From NCBI RefSeq assembly GCF_023156585.1, contig NZ_JALNMI010000005.1, forward strand, positions 124,001 to 188,000: DNA of 64,000 nucleotides. Direction: 5' to 3'. The stretch's first letter is position 1, and each line of letters begins with the position of its first letter. The position numbers were made by a program, and so were the translations under genes. Source of the DNA: Subsaxibacter sp. CAU 1640 (GTDB lineage Bacteria; Bacteroidota; Bacteroidia; Flavobacteriales; Flavobacteriaceae). The notes beneath the pieces are model-generated. The model was not told the origin of the DNA. It searched no databases and worked only from the letters and a program-made list of their open reading frames with translations. Shown here piece after piece: positions 34,483 through 42,304 of the stretch.

Positions 34483-35358
34483 CTACCACCCCCCAGAAGC
34501 GCCGCCGCCACCAAAGCCACCGCCGCCAAAACCACCTCCGAAGCCGCCGCCACCGCCAAAGCCGCCACCAGAGCTGCCTCCAAAGCCGCCCGAGCTGCCA
34601 CCAAAACCGCCACGGCCCAGGTTGCTCAAGATAATGGCATCCAAAACACTCATACCACCACCAGAGCCACGACCACCATTGCGGCCACCGCCTTTGCTGC
34701 CTTTCGAAATGGCAATAACGATAAAGATAAAAATGATAAAGAGTAAGAACACAAGCCCAATAGGGATACCAGCAGGCATATCGTTTTGGCGAGTGCCTTG
34801 ATATTCGCCCATCATCACCTCAAAGATGGCATCAGCCCCACGGTTGAGTCCGCCATAATAGTCGTTTTGCTTAAAGTAGGGGATGATGTCGCGCTCAATG
34901 ATGCGTTTGCTCATCGCATCGGTCAGCAAATGTTCGGTACCATAACCCGTATTGATGGCAATGCGTCGGTCATCGCGCGCCAAAAGAATCAAGATACCAT
35001 TGTCCTTATCAGCTTGCCCGATGCCCCATTTTTCGCCCCACTGTGCACCAAGGTAATTGATGTTTTCACCTTGAGTAGAGCCAATGATGGCAATCACGAT
35101 TTGCGTAGAGGTGGTATCAGAATACTTAATCAGCTTTTGCTCCAGCGTATTTTTTTCGGTGTCAGACAGCAAATGGTAATAGTCATACACACTCGTTTGA
35201 TCTGATGTCTTGCTGGGCTTCTCCGGGATCTTAAACTGCGAAAACCCAAGCTGTACGCAGCCCACCAGCAGCACTGCCATAAAAAGAAAGCGTTGAAAAA
35301 CGCCTCTTTTTACTAGTTCTTTACTGTTACTGCCTACTGAATACTGAATACTGTTCAC
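34483..35358 (-). CDS. TPM-domain membrane protein with Gly-rich tail (YgcG-like)
   Basis: Up to 291 residues from GTG at 35358; ATG at 35280 gives 265 residues but a signal peptide lacking basic residues. FLFMAVLLVGCVQLGFSQ is the export signal. The TPM domain shows VYDYYHLLSDTEKNTLEQKL, TQIVIAIIGSTQG, WGIGQADKDNGILILLARDD and GYGTEHLLTD. One membrane helix (GLVFLLFIIFIFIVIAIS) and a Gly/Phe/Ser-rich C-terminus follow. TPM proteins are tied to photosystem repair or phosphatase activity elsewhere; here the role is unknown. It is last in a LemA-TPM-TPM operon, 6 bp after the previous stop. Confidence 0.85.
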   Translation of the reverse strand: MNSIQYSVGSNSKELVKRGVFQRFLFMAVLLVGCVQLGFSQFKIPEKPSKTSDQTSVYDYYHLLSDTEKNTLEQKLIKYSDTTSTQIVIAIIGSTQGENINYLGAQWGEKWGIGQADKDNGILILLARDDRRIAINTGYGTEHLLTDAMSKRIIERDIIPYFKQNDYYGGLNRGADAIFEVMMGEYQGTRQNDMPAGIPIGLVFLLFIIFIFIVIAISKGSKGGGRNGGRGSGGGMSVLDAIILSNLGRGGFGGSSGGFGGSSGGGFGGGGGFGGGFGGGGFGGGGASGGW

Positions 35359-35360
35359 TG
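35323..35360. repeat. ACTG heptad repeat, locus 5
   Basis: ACTG at 35323, 35329, 35336, 35343, 35350 and 35357, spaced 6, 7, 7, 7 and 7 bp, the most regular array of this family. It lies directly after the stop of the upstream TPM gene and overlaps the first codons of the downstream one, where it encodes the NSIQYSVGSNS stretch. Confidence 0.65.
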
Positions 35361-35364
35361 GTTG

Positions 35365-35802
35365 TTATCCTTTAGAAATATCGTCTGGTAGTTCGTTTTT
35401 ATCGCCAGCATCCCACGGAAAATAGGTTTCCAACTCTTTGCCAGCCTTCAAGATACCATCAACAAGACCTTGTTTAAAATGCCCACGTTTAAAGTGCCCT
35501 TGCATAATGTTTTTGGTGCTTTCCCAAAAATCATCGTCCACCACATTGTTGATGCCTTCATCGCCAAAAATCACAAAGTTGCGGTCTTCCACTGCCACAT
35601 AAATGAGCACACCGTTTTGTTGTTTGGTGTTATCCATTTTCAGCATATGAAACACTTCAAGAGCGCGCTCATACACATCAATGTTCGATGTTTTTTCGAT
35701 ATGAACACGTATCTCGCCCGAGGTGTTTTTTTCCGCAGTGCGAATGGCGGCAATAATCTGCTGCTCTTCGTCAGCGGTTAAAAAGTCTTCTATCTTGGAC
35801 AT
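35365..35802 (-). CDS. Cytoplasmic TPM-domain protein
   Basis: A 145-residue TPM domain without signal peptide: FLTADEEQQIIAAIRTAEKN, TSGEIRVHIEKTSN, NGVLIYVAVEDRNFVIFGDE and GINNVVDDDFWESTKNIM. It lies 6 bp after lemA and 6 bp before the membrane TPM gene, the standard LemA/TPM/TPM set of Bacteroidota. Biochemical role unknown; association with LemA at the membrane is inferred from conserved order. Confidence 0.85.
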   Translation of the reverse strand: MSKIEDFLTADEEQQIIAAIRTAEKNTSGEIRVHIEKTSNIDVYERALEVFHMLKMDNTKQQNGVLIYVAVEDRNFVIFGDEGINNVVDDDFWESTKNIMQGHFKRGHFKQGLVDGILKAGKELETYFPWDAGDKNELPDDISKG

Positions 35803-35808
35803 TTCGTT

Positions 35809-36408
35809 TTACTTGAATTCGAAATCAACGTCTGGAGCATTTTCACTTCCTGGATCTGCTTTGTAGTAACTCATCGGGTCAAAGTTGAACAATCCTGCCA
35901 ATAATGTATTAGGAAAGGTTTTGATATGCTTGTTGTATGGCTCCACCTTTTCGTTAAAACGGTCTCTGGCCACGTTGATACGGTTCTCTGTGCCTTCTAA
36001 TTGCGACTGTAGCTCCAAAAAGTTCTGGTTGGCTTTAATATCCGGATAGCGTTCTACCGATACCAAGAGTTTATTTAAAGCACCTGTTAAGCCTGTTTGC
36101 GCTGCTTGGAACTGTGCCATATTTTCTTCGGTCAAGTTGCTGGCATCAATGTTTGTAGAAGTAGCTTTGGCTCTCGCCTCAATCACTTCTCTTAAGGTAG
36201 TACGTTCAAAGTCGGCAGCACCTTGTACGGTTTTGACCAAGTTGCCGATGAGGTCGTTACGACGTTGATAACTGCTCTCTACATTGCCCCATTCTTTGGT
36301 GGCACTTTCTTTAAGTTCTACCGCAGTGTTGTTGAATCCTTTACCCCAAGAGTATAACCCAATGGCGATAACGGCAAGGATGATGACAGGAATTAACCAT
36401 TTTTTCAT
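35809..36408 (-). CDS. lemA: LemA family protein
   Basis: A 199-residue protein with one N-terminal membrane helix (LIPVILAVIAIGLYSW) followed by a long helical domain. YQRRNDLIGNLVKTVQGAAD, SVERYPDIKANQNFLELQSQ and LEGTENRINVARDRFNEKV are core LemA blocks. The family is membrane-bound with unknown function. It is upstream of the two TPM genes with 6-bp spacing. A GTTAGT hexamer repeat lies in its 5' region. Confidence 0.9.
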   Translation of the reverse strand: MKKWLIPVIILAVIAIGLYSWGKGFNNTAVELKESATKEWGNVESSYQRRNDLIGNLVKTVQGAADFERTTLREVIEARAKATSTNIDASNLTEENMAQFQAAQTGLTGALNKLLVSVERYPDIKANQNFLELQSQLEGTENRINVARDRFNEKVEPYNKHIKTFPNTLLAGLFNFDPMSYYKADPGSENAPDVDFEFK

Positions 36409-36426
36409 AATAGATGAGTTTTGTGT

Positions 36427-36450
36427 GTTAGTGTTAGTGTTAGTGTTAGT
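36427..36450. repeat. GTTAGT hexanucleotide repeat
   Basis: Four exact GTTAGT copies lie in the 81-bp gap between the MerR gene and lemA, 18 bp upstream of the lemA start codon. Copy number could vary by slippage and alter promoter spacing (inference). Confidence 0.6.
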
Positions 36451-36489
36451 GTTTGATTACGTTTATTAGTTGACAGACTTGTAAAAATG

Positions 36490-36819
36490 TTACAACTGTT
36501 CCTTAATTTTCAAAAGCTGTGCTTTGATGTCCTCTAATTTACTGATAATTTCAAAAGTATCAAGAGATTGCTGCTTTTCTTCCTTCAGATGGGTTTTAGC
36601 TCCTTCCAAAGTAAAGCCACGCTCTTTTACCAAATGATAAATAAACTTGAGGTTAGTGATATCTTCTGGAGTGAATTTGCGATTGCCTTTGGCGTTCTTT
36701 TTGGGCTTTAGTACATCAAATTCCTTTTCCCAAAAACGAATCAGCGAGGTATTCACGTTGAATGCCTTGGCGACTTCACCAATACCATAATAACGTTTCT
36801 CCGGAAGATCTATATGCAT
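36490..36819 (-). CDS. MerR family regulator
   Basis: A 109-residue protein. YYGIGEVAKAFNVNTSLIRF, WEKEFDVLKPKKNAKGNRKF and TPEDITNLKFIYHLVKERGF form a MerR winged-helix domain, followed by a short coiled coil. There is no ligand domain. It begins 3 bp after the M23 peptidase stop, so they are co-transcribed, an arrangement usual in flavobacteria. Target genes unknown. Confidence 0.88.
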   Translation of the reverse strand: MHIDLPEKRYYGIGEVAKAFNVNTSLIRFWEKEFDVLKPKKNAKGNRKFTPEDITNLKFIYHLVKERGFTLEGAKTHLKEEKQQSLDTFEIISKLEDIKAQLLKIKEQL

Positions 36820-36822
36820 ATA

Positions 36823-37794
36823 CTAGTCTAATGATTGGTTTTCAAGTGATGCACGCTCCAGCAATCTTCCATATTCTTCTGCAGATAGGTTACCGTAATA
36901 GAAGTTGATAGGGTTGATGCGCTCATCATCCTTGAAGATTTCATAATGAAGATGAGGCGCTTCCGATCGTCCTGTACTGCCCACAAATCCTATAAGGTCA
37001 CCACGTTTTACTTTCTGATTGACGCGAACATTATACTTATATAAGTGTGCATAAAGCGACACGTAGCCATAACCGTGGTCAATACGAATATGATTTCCAT
37101 AACCAGTGGCCGTATTATCTGCTCTGGTCACCACACCATCACCAGAGGCATAAATAGGAGTGCCACGAGGTGCAGTAAAATCCATACCGAAATGAAACTT
37201 TCTGACTTTCGTGAACGGATCGGTTCGATATCCAAAACCAGATGCCATACGAGTCATATCTTCATTGTTCACAGGTTGAATGGCAGGAATGCTTGCCAAG
37301 AATTTTTCTTTGTTTTCGGCCAAGACCGCAATTTCGTCAAGTGAACGCGATTGCACTACAATCTGCTTCATCAAGACGTCCATACGTTTATTGGTTTCAA
37401 TAATCAGTTTTGAATTGTCAAAACCTTCCAAATCCTTATAACGATTGATACCACCAAAACCAGCCTTGCGTTGTTCTTCAGGAATAGGGTTGGCCTCAAA
37501 ATATAATCTATAAATAGCGTTATCGCGCTCTTCCACATTGGCAAGTACTTGTTGTGCCTGGTCCATTTTTTTGTTGAGAAGCTGGTATTGCAATTCCATA
37601 TGTTGCAACTCTCTTGCCAAGGCACGCTCACGAGGCGATTCTACATAACGACTGGCAATGAATACAAACAAAAATCCAAAAAGAGCAGCAGCAAGTAAAA
37701 ATGTAAAGACATATTTTAAGGTTCTACCTTTTTTACGCTCAATTTTTCTATAGGAAAGCGATTCAGAATCGTAATAATATTTTACCTTACTCAT
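36823..37794 (-). CDS. M23 family metallopeptidase with membrane anchor
   Basis: A 323-residue protein. One N-terminal membrane helix (YVFTFLLAAALFGFLFVFIA), a coiled-coil stalk (about 70-110), then the LytM domain with zinc ligands in HFGMDFTAPRGTPIY (HxxxD) and the HLH of SEAPHLHYEIF. Such enzymes cut peptidoglycan cross-links or activate amidases in the periplasm. It heads the minus-strand run and is divergent from alaS. Confidence 0.9.
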   Translation of the reverse strand: MSKVKYYYDSESLSYRKIERKKGRTLKYVFTFLLAAALFGFLFVFIASRYVESPRERALARELQHMELQYQLLNKKMDQAQQVLANVEERDNAIYRLYFEANPIPEEQRKAGFGGINRYKDLEGFDNSKLIIETNKRMDVLMKQIVVQSRSLDEIAVLAENKEKFLASIPAIQPVNNEDMTRMASGFGYRTDPFTKVRKFHFGMDFTAPRGTPIYASGDGVVTRADNTATGYGNHIRIDHGYGYVSLYAHLYKYNVRVNQKVKRGDLIGFVGSTGRSEAPHLHYEIFKDDERINPINFYYGNLSAEEYGRLLERASLENQSLD

Positions 37795-37808
37795 TAGTTA
37801 ATTTATAC

Positions 37809-37816
37809 TATTTTTG
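37809..37816 (+). promoter_or_regulatory. Possible -7 box in the M23/alaS intergenic region
   Basis: TATTTTTG fits TAnnTTTG on the plus strand but lies about 200 bp before alaS and has no TTG partner at 17-23 bp. The 228-bp gap shows no other clear element and no T-box-like structure. Confidence 0.25.
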
Positions 37817-38022
37817 CACCTTACAGTGATATTTTGGGTTATAAACCGTAAAGCAAACGTAGCAACCTTAAAATTATTTTAACCGTAAATTTAATAAAAC
37901 TTAACGACAATTGTTAAAAGTAATATTAAAAGGGTAAAATTAGAAATTGTTTTGTGTTCTGCCTTTGAGGCTCTACTTTTTTAACAGCAATTTATCACAC
38001 TAAAGACCAGGTATTACATTTT

Positions 38023-40638
38023 ATGAAGTCACAAGACATACGCGCTAAATTTTTAAGTTTTTTTGAACAGAAACAACACAGCATTGTTCCTTCTGCACCT
38101 ATGGTATTGAAGGACGACCCAACCTTGATGTTTGTCAACTCTGGTATGGCGCCATTCAAGGAATATTTTCTGGGGAATGCCAAACCAAAACACAATCGTA
38201 TTGCCGATACGCAGAAATGTCTACGTGTTTCTGGTAAGCACAATGACCTTGAAGAAGTGGGTTACGATACCTATCATCATACCTTGTTTGAGATGTTGGG
38301 CAACTGGAGTTTTGGCGATTACTTTAAGAAGGAAGCTATTGCTTGGGCTTGGGAGTTGTTGACAGAGGTGTATGGTATCGATAAGAATATCCTATATGTC
38401 ACCGTGTTTGAAGGTAGCGATGATGACAATTTACCAATGGATCAAGAGGCTTATGATATTTGGAAAAACTACATATCTGAAGACCGCATCTTGATGGGTA
38501 ATAAAAAAGATAACTTTTGGGAGATGGGCGACCAAGGACCTTGTGGACCTTGCAGTGAAATCCACGTCGATATTCGTTCGGCGGAAGAGAAGGCAAAAGT
38601 AGATGGGAAATCGTTGGTCAATGCAGACCATCCGCAAGTGGTGGAGATTTGGAATTTGGTCTTTATGCAATACAATCGCAAGGCTAATGGTTCTTTGGAA
38701 ACCTTGCCTGCAAAGCATATCGATACAGGGATGGGCTTTGAGCGTTTGTGTATGGTGCTTCAAGGTGTGCAATCCAATTATGATACAGATGTTTTTACAC
38801 CCATCATCAGAGAAATTGAAACCATTGCTGATAAAGAATACGGAATCGACGAAAAGGTAGACGTTGCCATTCGTGTCATTTCAGACCACGTTAGGGCTGT
38901 GGCATTCTCTATTGCTGATGGTCAATTGCCGAGCAATACAGGAGCAGGTTACGTTATTAGACGAATATTGCGTCGTGCCATTCGTTACGGTTTCACGTTT
39001 TTAGACCAGAAGGAACCTTTTATTTATCGATTGGTTGATGTGCTGGGTAAAAAGATGGGCGAAGCCTTCCCAGAATTGAAGGCTCAAAAGCAGTTGATTG
39101 AAAACGTCATAAAAGAAGAGGAACAATCGTTTTTAAGAACCTTGGACCAAGGTTTGGTTTTGTTGAATCGCATTGTTGAAGAGTCAACATCTGAAACCAT
39201 TTCTGGAGGAAAGGCATTTGAATTGTATGATACCTATGGTTTCCCGATAGATTTGACAGCTTTGATTCTTCGCGAAAAAGGTTTGTCTCTTGACGAAGCA
39301 GGTTTTCACGCTGAAATGAAAAAGCAGAAAGACCGTTCGCGTGCTGCGAGCGAAATGTCTACAGATGATTGGACCATTTTATCTGACGATGCCGTTGAGG
39401 AGTTTGTTGGCTACGACACACTTGAAGCCAATGTTAAATTGACACGATACCGTAAAGTTGTTTCCAAAAAAGATGGTGAGATGTATCAGTTGGTGTTGAA
39501 TTTGACACCATTCTATCCCGAAGGAGGAGGTCAAGTGGGCGACAAAGGTTATCTAGAAGATTCCCACGGAGATGTGGTTTACATTTTGGATACCAAAAAA
39601 GAAAACAACGTCATCATTCATTTTGCAAAGAATTTACCAAAACATATCAATGAAACATTCAAAGCTGTTGTAGATGCCAGGCAACGTTATAGAACCGAAT
39701 GTAACCATACCGCAACACATTTGTTGCACCAGGCTTTGCGCGAAGTTTTAGGCACACACGTTGAGCAAAAAGGTAGTGCAGTACACTCCAAATATTTGCG
39801 TTTTGACTTTTCGCACTTTTCGAAATTGACGGTTGAAGAATTGAGTGACGTTGAAAACTTTGTCAATGCTCGTATTGAAGGTAAATTGCCTTTACAGGAA
39901 AAACGAAATATCCCAATGCAGCAAGCCCTTGATGAAGGTGCTATGGCATTGTTTGGAGAAAAGTATGGCGATACTGTTAGAGCCATCCGTTTTGGGAAAT
40001 CCATAGAATTGTGTGGAGGAACCCACGTCAAAAACACTGGCGACATTTGGCATTTCAAGATTGTGTCAGAAGGTGCTGTGGCAGCAGGCATTCGCCGTAT
40101 TGAAGCCATTACCAATGATGCCGTAAAGGATTTCTATCACGAAAACAATAGCGCTTATTTTGAAATGAAAGATTTGCTCAACAATGCCAAAGAACCTGTA
40201 AAGGCCTTGCAAAGCTTACAAGCTGAAAATGCTGATTTGAAGAAGCAAATTGAAGTGCTTTTAAAAGATAAAGCCAAGAACATTAAAGGCGATTTAAAAA
40301 ATGAATTGACAGATGTCAACGGTGTTCAGTTTCTTGCCAAGAAGTTAGATTTGGATGCTTCTGGTATCAAAGATCTATGTTTCGAACTTGGTCAGAATTC
40401 TGATAATCTGTTTTTATTATTTGGAGCAGAAAATGATGAAAAAGCATTGTTGACCTGCTACATCTCCAAGGAATTGGTCGAGAGTAAAGGTTTGAATGCT
40501 GGAACGATCGTTCGCGAACTTGGAAAACATATCCAAGGTGGTGGTGGAGGTCAACCATTTTTTGCGACTGCTGGTGGTAAAAATCCTGCTGGGATTGAGG
40601 ATGCTTTGGTGGCGGCAAAGGATTATATAACTAAATAG
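38023..40638 (+). CDS. alaS: Alanine--tRNA ligase
   Basis: An 871-residue class II synthetase of normal length. It starts [20 protein letters not shown]; motif 2 and 3 regions include [36 protein letters not shown] and [15 protein letters not shown]. The editing domain carries [18 protein letters not shown] and [10 protein letters not shown] (zinc and editing residues), and the C-Ala domain ends with [14 protein letters not shown]. It charges tRNA-Ala with alanine and removes mischarged Ser and Gly. Confidence 0.98.
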   Translation: MKSQDIRAKFLSFFEQKQHSIVPSAPMVLKDDPTLMFVNSGMAPFKEYFLGNAKPKHNRIADTQKCLRVSGKHNDLEEVGYDTYHHTLFEMLGNWSFGDYFKKEAIAWAWELLTEVYGIDKNILYVTVFEGSDDDNLPMDQEAYDIWKNYISEDRILMGNKKDNFWEMGDQGPCGPCSEIHVDIRSAEEKAKVDGKSLVNADHPQVVEIWNLVFMQYNRKANGSLETLPAKHIDTGMGFERLCMVLQGVQSNYDTDVFTPIIREIETIADKEYGIDEKVDVAIRVISDHVRAVAFSIADGQLPSNTGAGYVIRRILRRAIRYGFTFLDQKEPFIYRLVDVLGKKMGEAFPELKAQKQLIENVIKEEEQSFLRTLDQGLVLLNRIVEESTSETISGGKAFELYDTYGFPIDLTALILREKGLSLDEAGFHAEMKKQKDRSRAASEMSTDDWTILSDDAVEEFVGYDTLEANVKLTRYRKVVSKKDGEMYQLVLNLTPFYPEGGGQVGDKGYLEDSHGDVVYILDTKKENNVIIHFAKNLPKHINETFKAVVDARQRYRTECNHTATHLLHQALREVLGTHVEQKGSAVHSKYLRFDFSHFSKLTVEELSDVENFVNARIEGKLPLQEKRNIPMQQALDEGAMALFGEKYGDTVRAIRFGKSIELCGGTHVKNTGDIWHFKIVSEGAVAAGIRRIEAITNDAVKDFYHENNSAYFEMKDLLNNAKEPVKALQSLQAENADLKKQIEVLLKDKAKNIKGDLKNELTDVNGVQFLAKKLDLDASGIKDLCFELGQNSDNLFLLFGAENDEKALLTCYISKELVESKGLNAGTIVRELGKHIQGGGGGQPFFATAGGKNPAGIEDALVAAKDYITK

Positions 40639-40668
40639 ATTAGATTACCACTTTCGTGGGAATTGATT

Positions 40669-41634
40669 ATGAACTTCCAAACCCACATACCATTAGAAAA
40701 GCAGAATAGTAATCAGATAGATTACAATTCTAAACTGCTTTTGTTGGGTTCGTGTTTTGTGGAGAACATTGGTGAGAAGTTTTCGTACTTCAAATTTCAA
40801 AGCCTTCAAAATCCATTTGGAATATTGTTTCATCCGAAAGCTATTGAAACTCTAATTTCAAAAGCTATCACTGGTTATCAATATTCTGAAGCAGATATTT
40901 TTTATCATAATGAACAATGGCATTGTTACGATGCACATTCCAGATTGAGCAATACTTCAAAGGAAGCATTATTACTGAACCTTAATGATCAACTTGAGCA
41001 GATTTCAAACCGACTAACAGAAGCATCACATATTATTATAACCTTTGGGACGGCTTGGGTTTACAATCATTATAAAAGTAATTTGCCAGTCGCCAATTGC
41101 CACAAAGTTCCTCAAAAAGAGTTTATCAAGCAGTTGCTTTCAGCAGATGATATTATTATCTCCATAAATAAGATTGAAGAATTCATACGCCGAATAAATT
41201 CGAACACACAAATCATCTTTACAGTCTCACCAGTTAGACATATTAAGGATGGGTTTGTAGAAAACACGCAAAGTAAAGCACATTTGATTGTGGCTATTCA
41301 TCAATTCTTAAATCATCAATCGTCAATTGCTGTTCAACAATCCTTCTATTTTCCTTCCTATGAAATAATGCTTGATGAACTTCGGGATTATCGGTTTTAT
41401 GCCGAAGATATGCTGCATCCCAATTCATTGGCCATTCAATATATATGGGAAAAATTCAAATCTGTTTGGATAGATTCAGCAACTGATAAAGTTATGAGTC
41501 AAGTTGATGTCATTCAAAAGGGATTGCAGCATAAACCTTTCAATCCACATTCTGAAGCACATCAAAAATTTCTGAAAGATTTGGAATCAAAACAGCAACG
41601 TCTTCAGCAAGACTTTCCTTTTATGACATTCTAA
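40669..41634 (+). CDS. GSCFA domain protein
   Basis: A 321-residue protein from the ATG at 40669 (an in-frame TTG is 6 bp upstream). LLLGSCFVENIGEKFSYFKF carries the GSCFA motif that names the family; QNPFGILFHPKAIETLI, ITFGTAWVYNHYKSN and VSPVRHIKDGFVENTQSKAH are further family blocks. Related to SGNH hydrolases; substrate unknown. It follows alaS after 30 bp on the same strand, a common flavobacterial arrangement. Confidence 0.88.
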   Translation: MNFQTHIPLEKQNSNQIDYNSKLLLLGSCFVENIGEKFSYFKFQSLQNPFGILFHPKAIETLISKAITGYQYSEADIFYHNEQWHCYDAHSRLSNTSKEALLLNLNDQLEQISNRLTEASHIIITFGTAWVYNHYKSNLPVANCHKVPQKEFIKQLLSADDIIISINKIEEFIRRINSNTQIIFTVSPVRHIKDGFVENTQSKAHLIVAIHQFLNHQSSIAVQQSFYFPSYEIMLDELRDYRFYAEDMLHPNSLAIQYIWEKFKSVWIDSATDKVMSQVDVIQKGLQHKPFNPHSEAHQKFLKDLESKQQRLQQDFPFMTF

Positions 41635-41712
41635 AGAAGTCTAAAAGTTCATTTTTAGGCAATTTTTTATCTAATTACCAACATTTTATCAAAATATACG
41701 TAATTCGTCGTA

Positions 41713-41743
41713 TTGTTTGACTTCGCTTTTTAGGACAACTTTG
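41713..41743 (+). promoter_or_regulatory. Candidate promoter of the lipoprotein/beta-propeller pair
   Basis: TTG at 41713-41715 and CAACTTTG at 41736-41743 (7 of 8 to TAnnTTTG), 20 bp apart, about 30 bp before the ATG at 41774. Confidence 0.4.
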
Positions 41744-41773
41744 CTTCATTGTTAACCCTAAAAATATTTTACA

Positions 41774-42304
41774 ATGAAAAATTTAAGAAAATTTATGCTG
41801 TTAGTTATGACAGTTGCTATGGTATCTGTCTCATCATGTTCAAAAGATGATGATGGAGGATCTGCTGGACCAGCAGCTCAAGGGACTATTGTTGCAAAAG
41901 TAAATGGAACTTCTGTTACAACCCTAGAAATGGTGACATTTGCCAACATTTCTAGTGGCACACTGACTATGCAAGGAAATACTGGAGGTACATCTAGTAA
42001 AGCTTTTGTCTTCACAATTATTGGTTATGATGGAGAGGGAACCTACGAATTGGGTGGTGGTCCAAACATCTTTAACACTGCTTCTTACCAAGAGACAGAG
42101 GTAGACTTGGCAAATCCTACTGCTCCTGAAATACAAATTTGGCAAGCACCATTTGATGATACTGTAGCAGGTGAAATCAATATTTCTGAAGAGACTGAAA
42201 CACACGTCATTGGAACTTTTAGTTTCCAGGCAAAAGATGTCAATGGTGATCAGTCCATGAGAAATATTACTGAAGGATCTTTCAATATTGAAAAAATGCA
42301 GTAA
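41774..42304 (+). CDS. Lipoprotein (DUF6252-like)
   Basis: A 176-residue protein with lipoprotein signal KFMLLVMTVAMVSVSSCSKD and a DDDGG linker. The mature part is beta-rich (TIVAKVNGTSVTTLEMVTFA, FVFTIIGYDGEGTYELGGG) and resembles DUF6252 lipoproteins of flavobacteria. Its stop overlaps the next ATG (TAATG), so the beta-propeller protein is translationally coupled and may be its partner. Confidence 0.7.
   Translation: MKNLRKFMLLVMTVAMVSVSSCSKDDDGGSAGPAAQGTIVAKVNGTSVTTLEMVTFANISSGTLTMQGNTGGTSSKAFVFTIIGYDGEGTYELGGGPNIFNTASYQETEVDLANPTAPEIQIWQAPFDDTVAGEINISEETETHVIGTFSFQAKDVNGDQSMRNITEGSFNIEKMQ

Noticed and set aside
34359-34634. Plus-strand 91-residue His/Arg-rich frame
   Set aside because: It is the antisense of the Gly-rich tail of the TPM protein.
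37795-38022. T-box or other leader in front of alaS
   Set aside because: No T-box sequence, no terminator/antiterminator pair and no conserved hairpin is visible; T-boxes are not typical for Bacteroidota.
41635-41700. Weak CTAAAA/TTTTAG hairpin after the GSCFA gene as terminator
   Set aside because: The stem is six A/T-rich pairs with little stability, so I could not support it.
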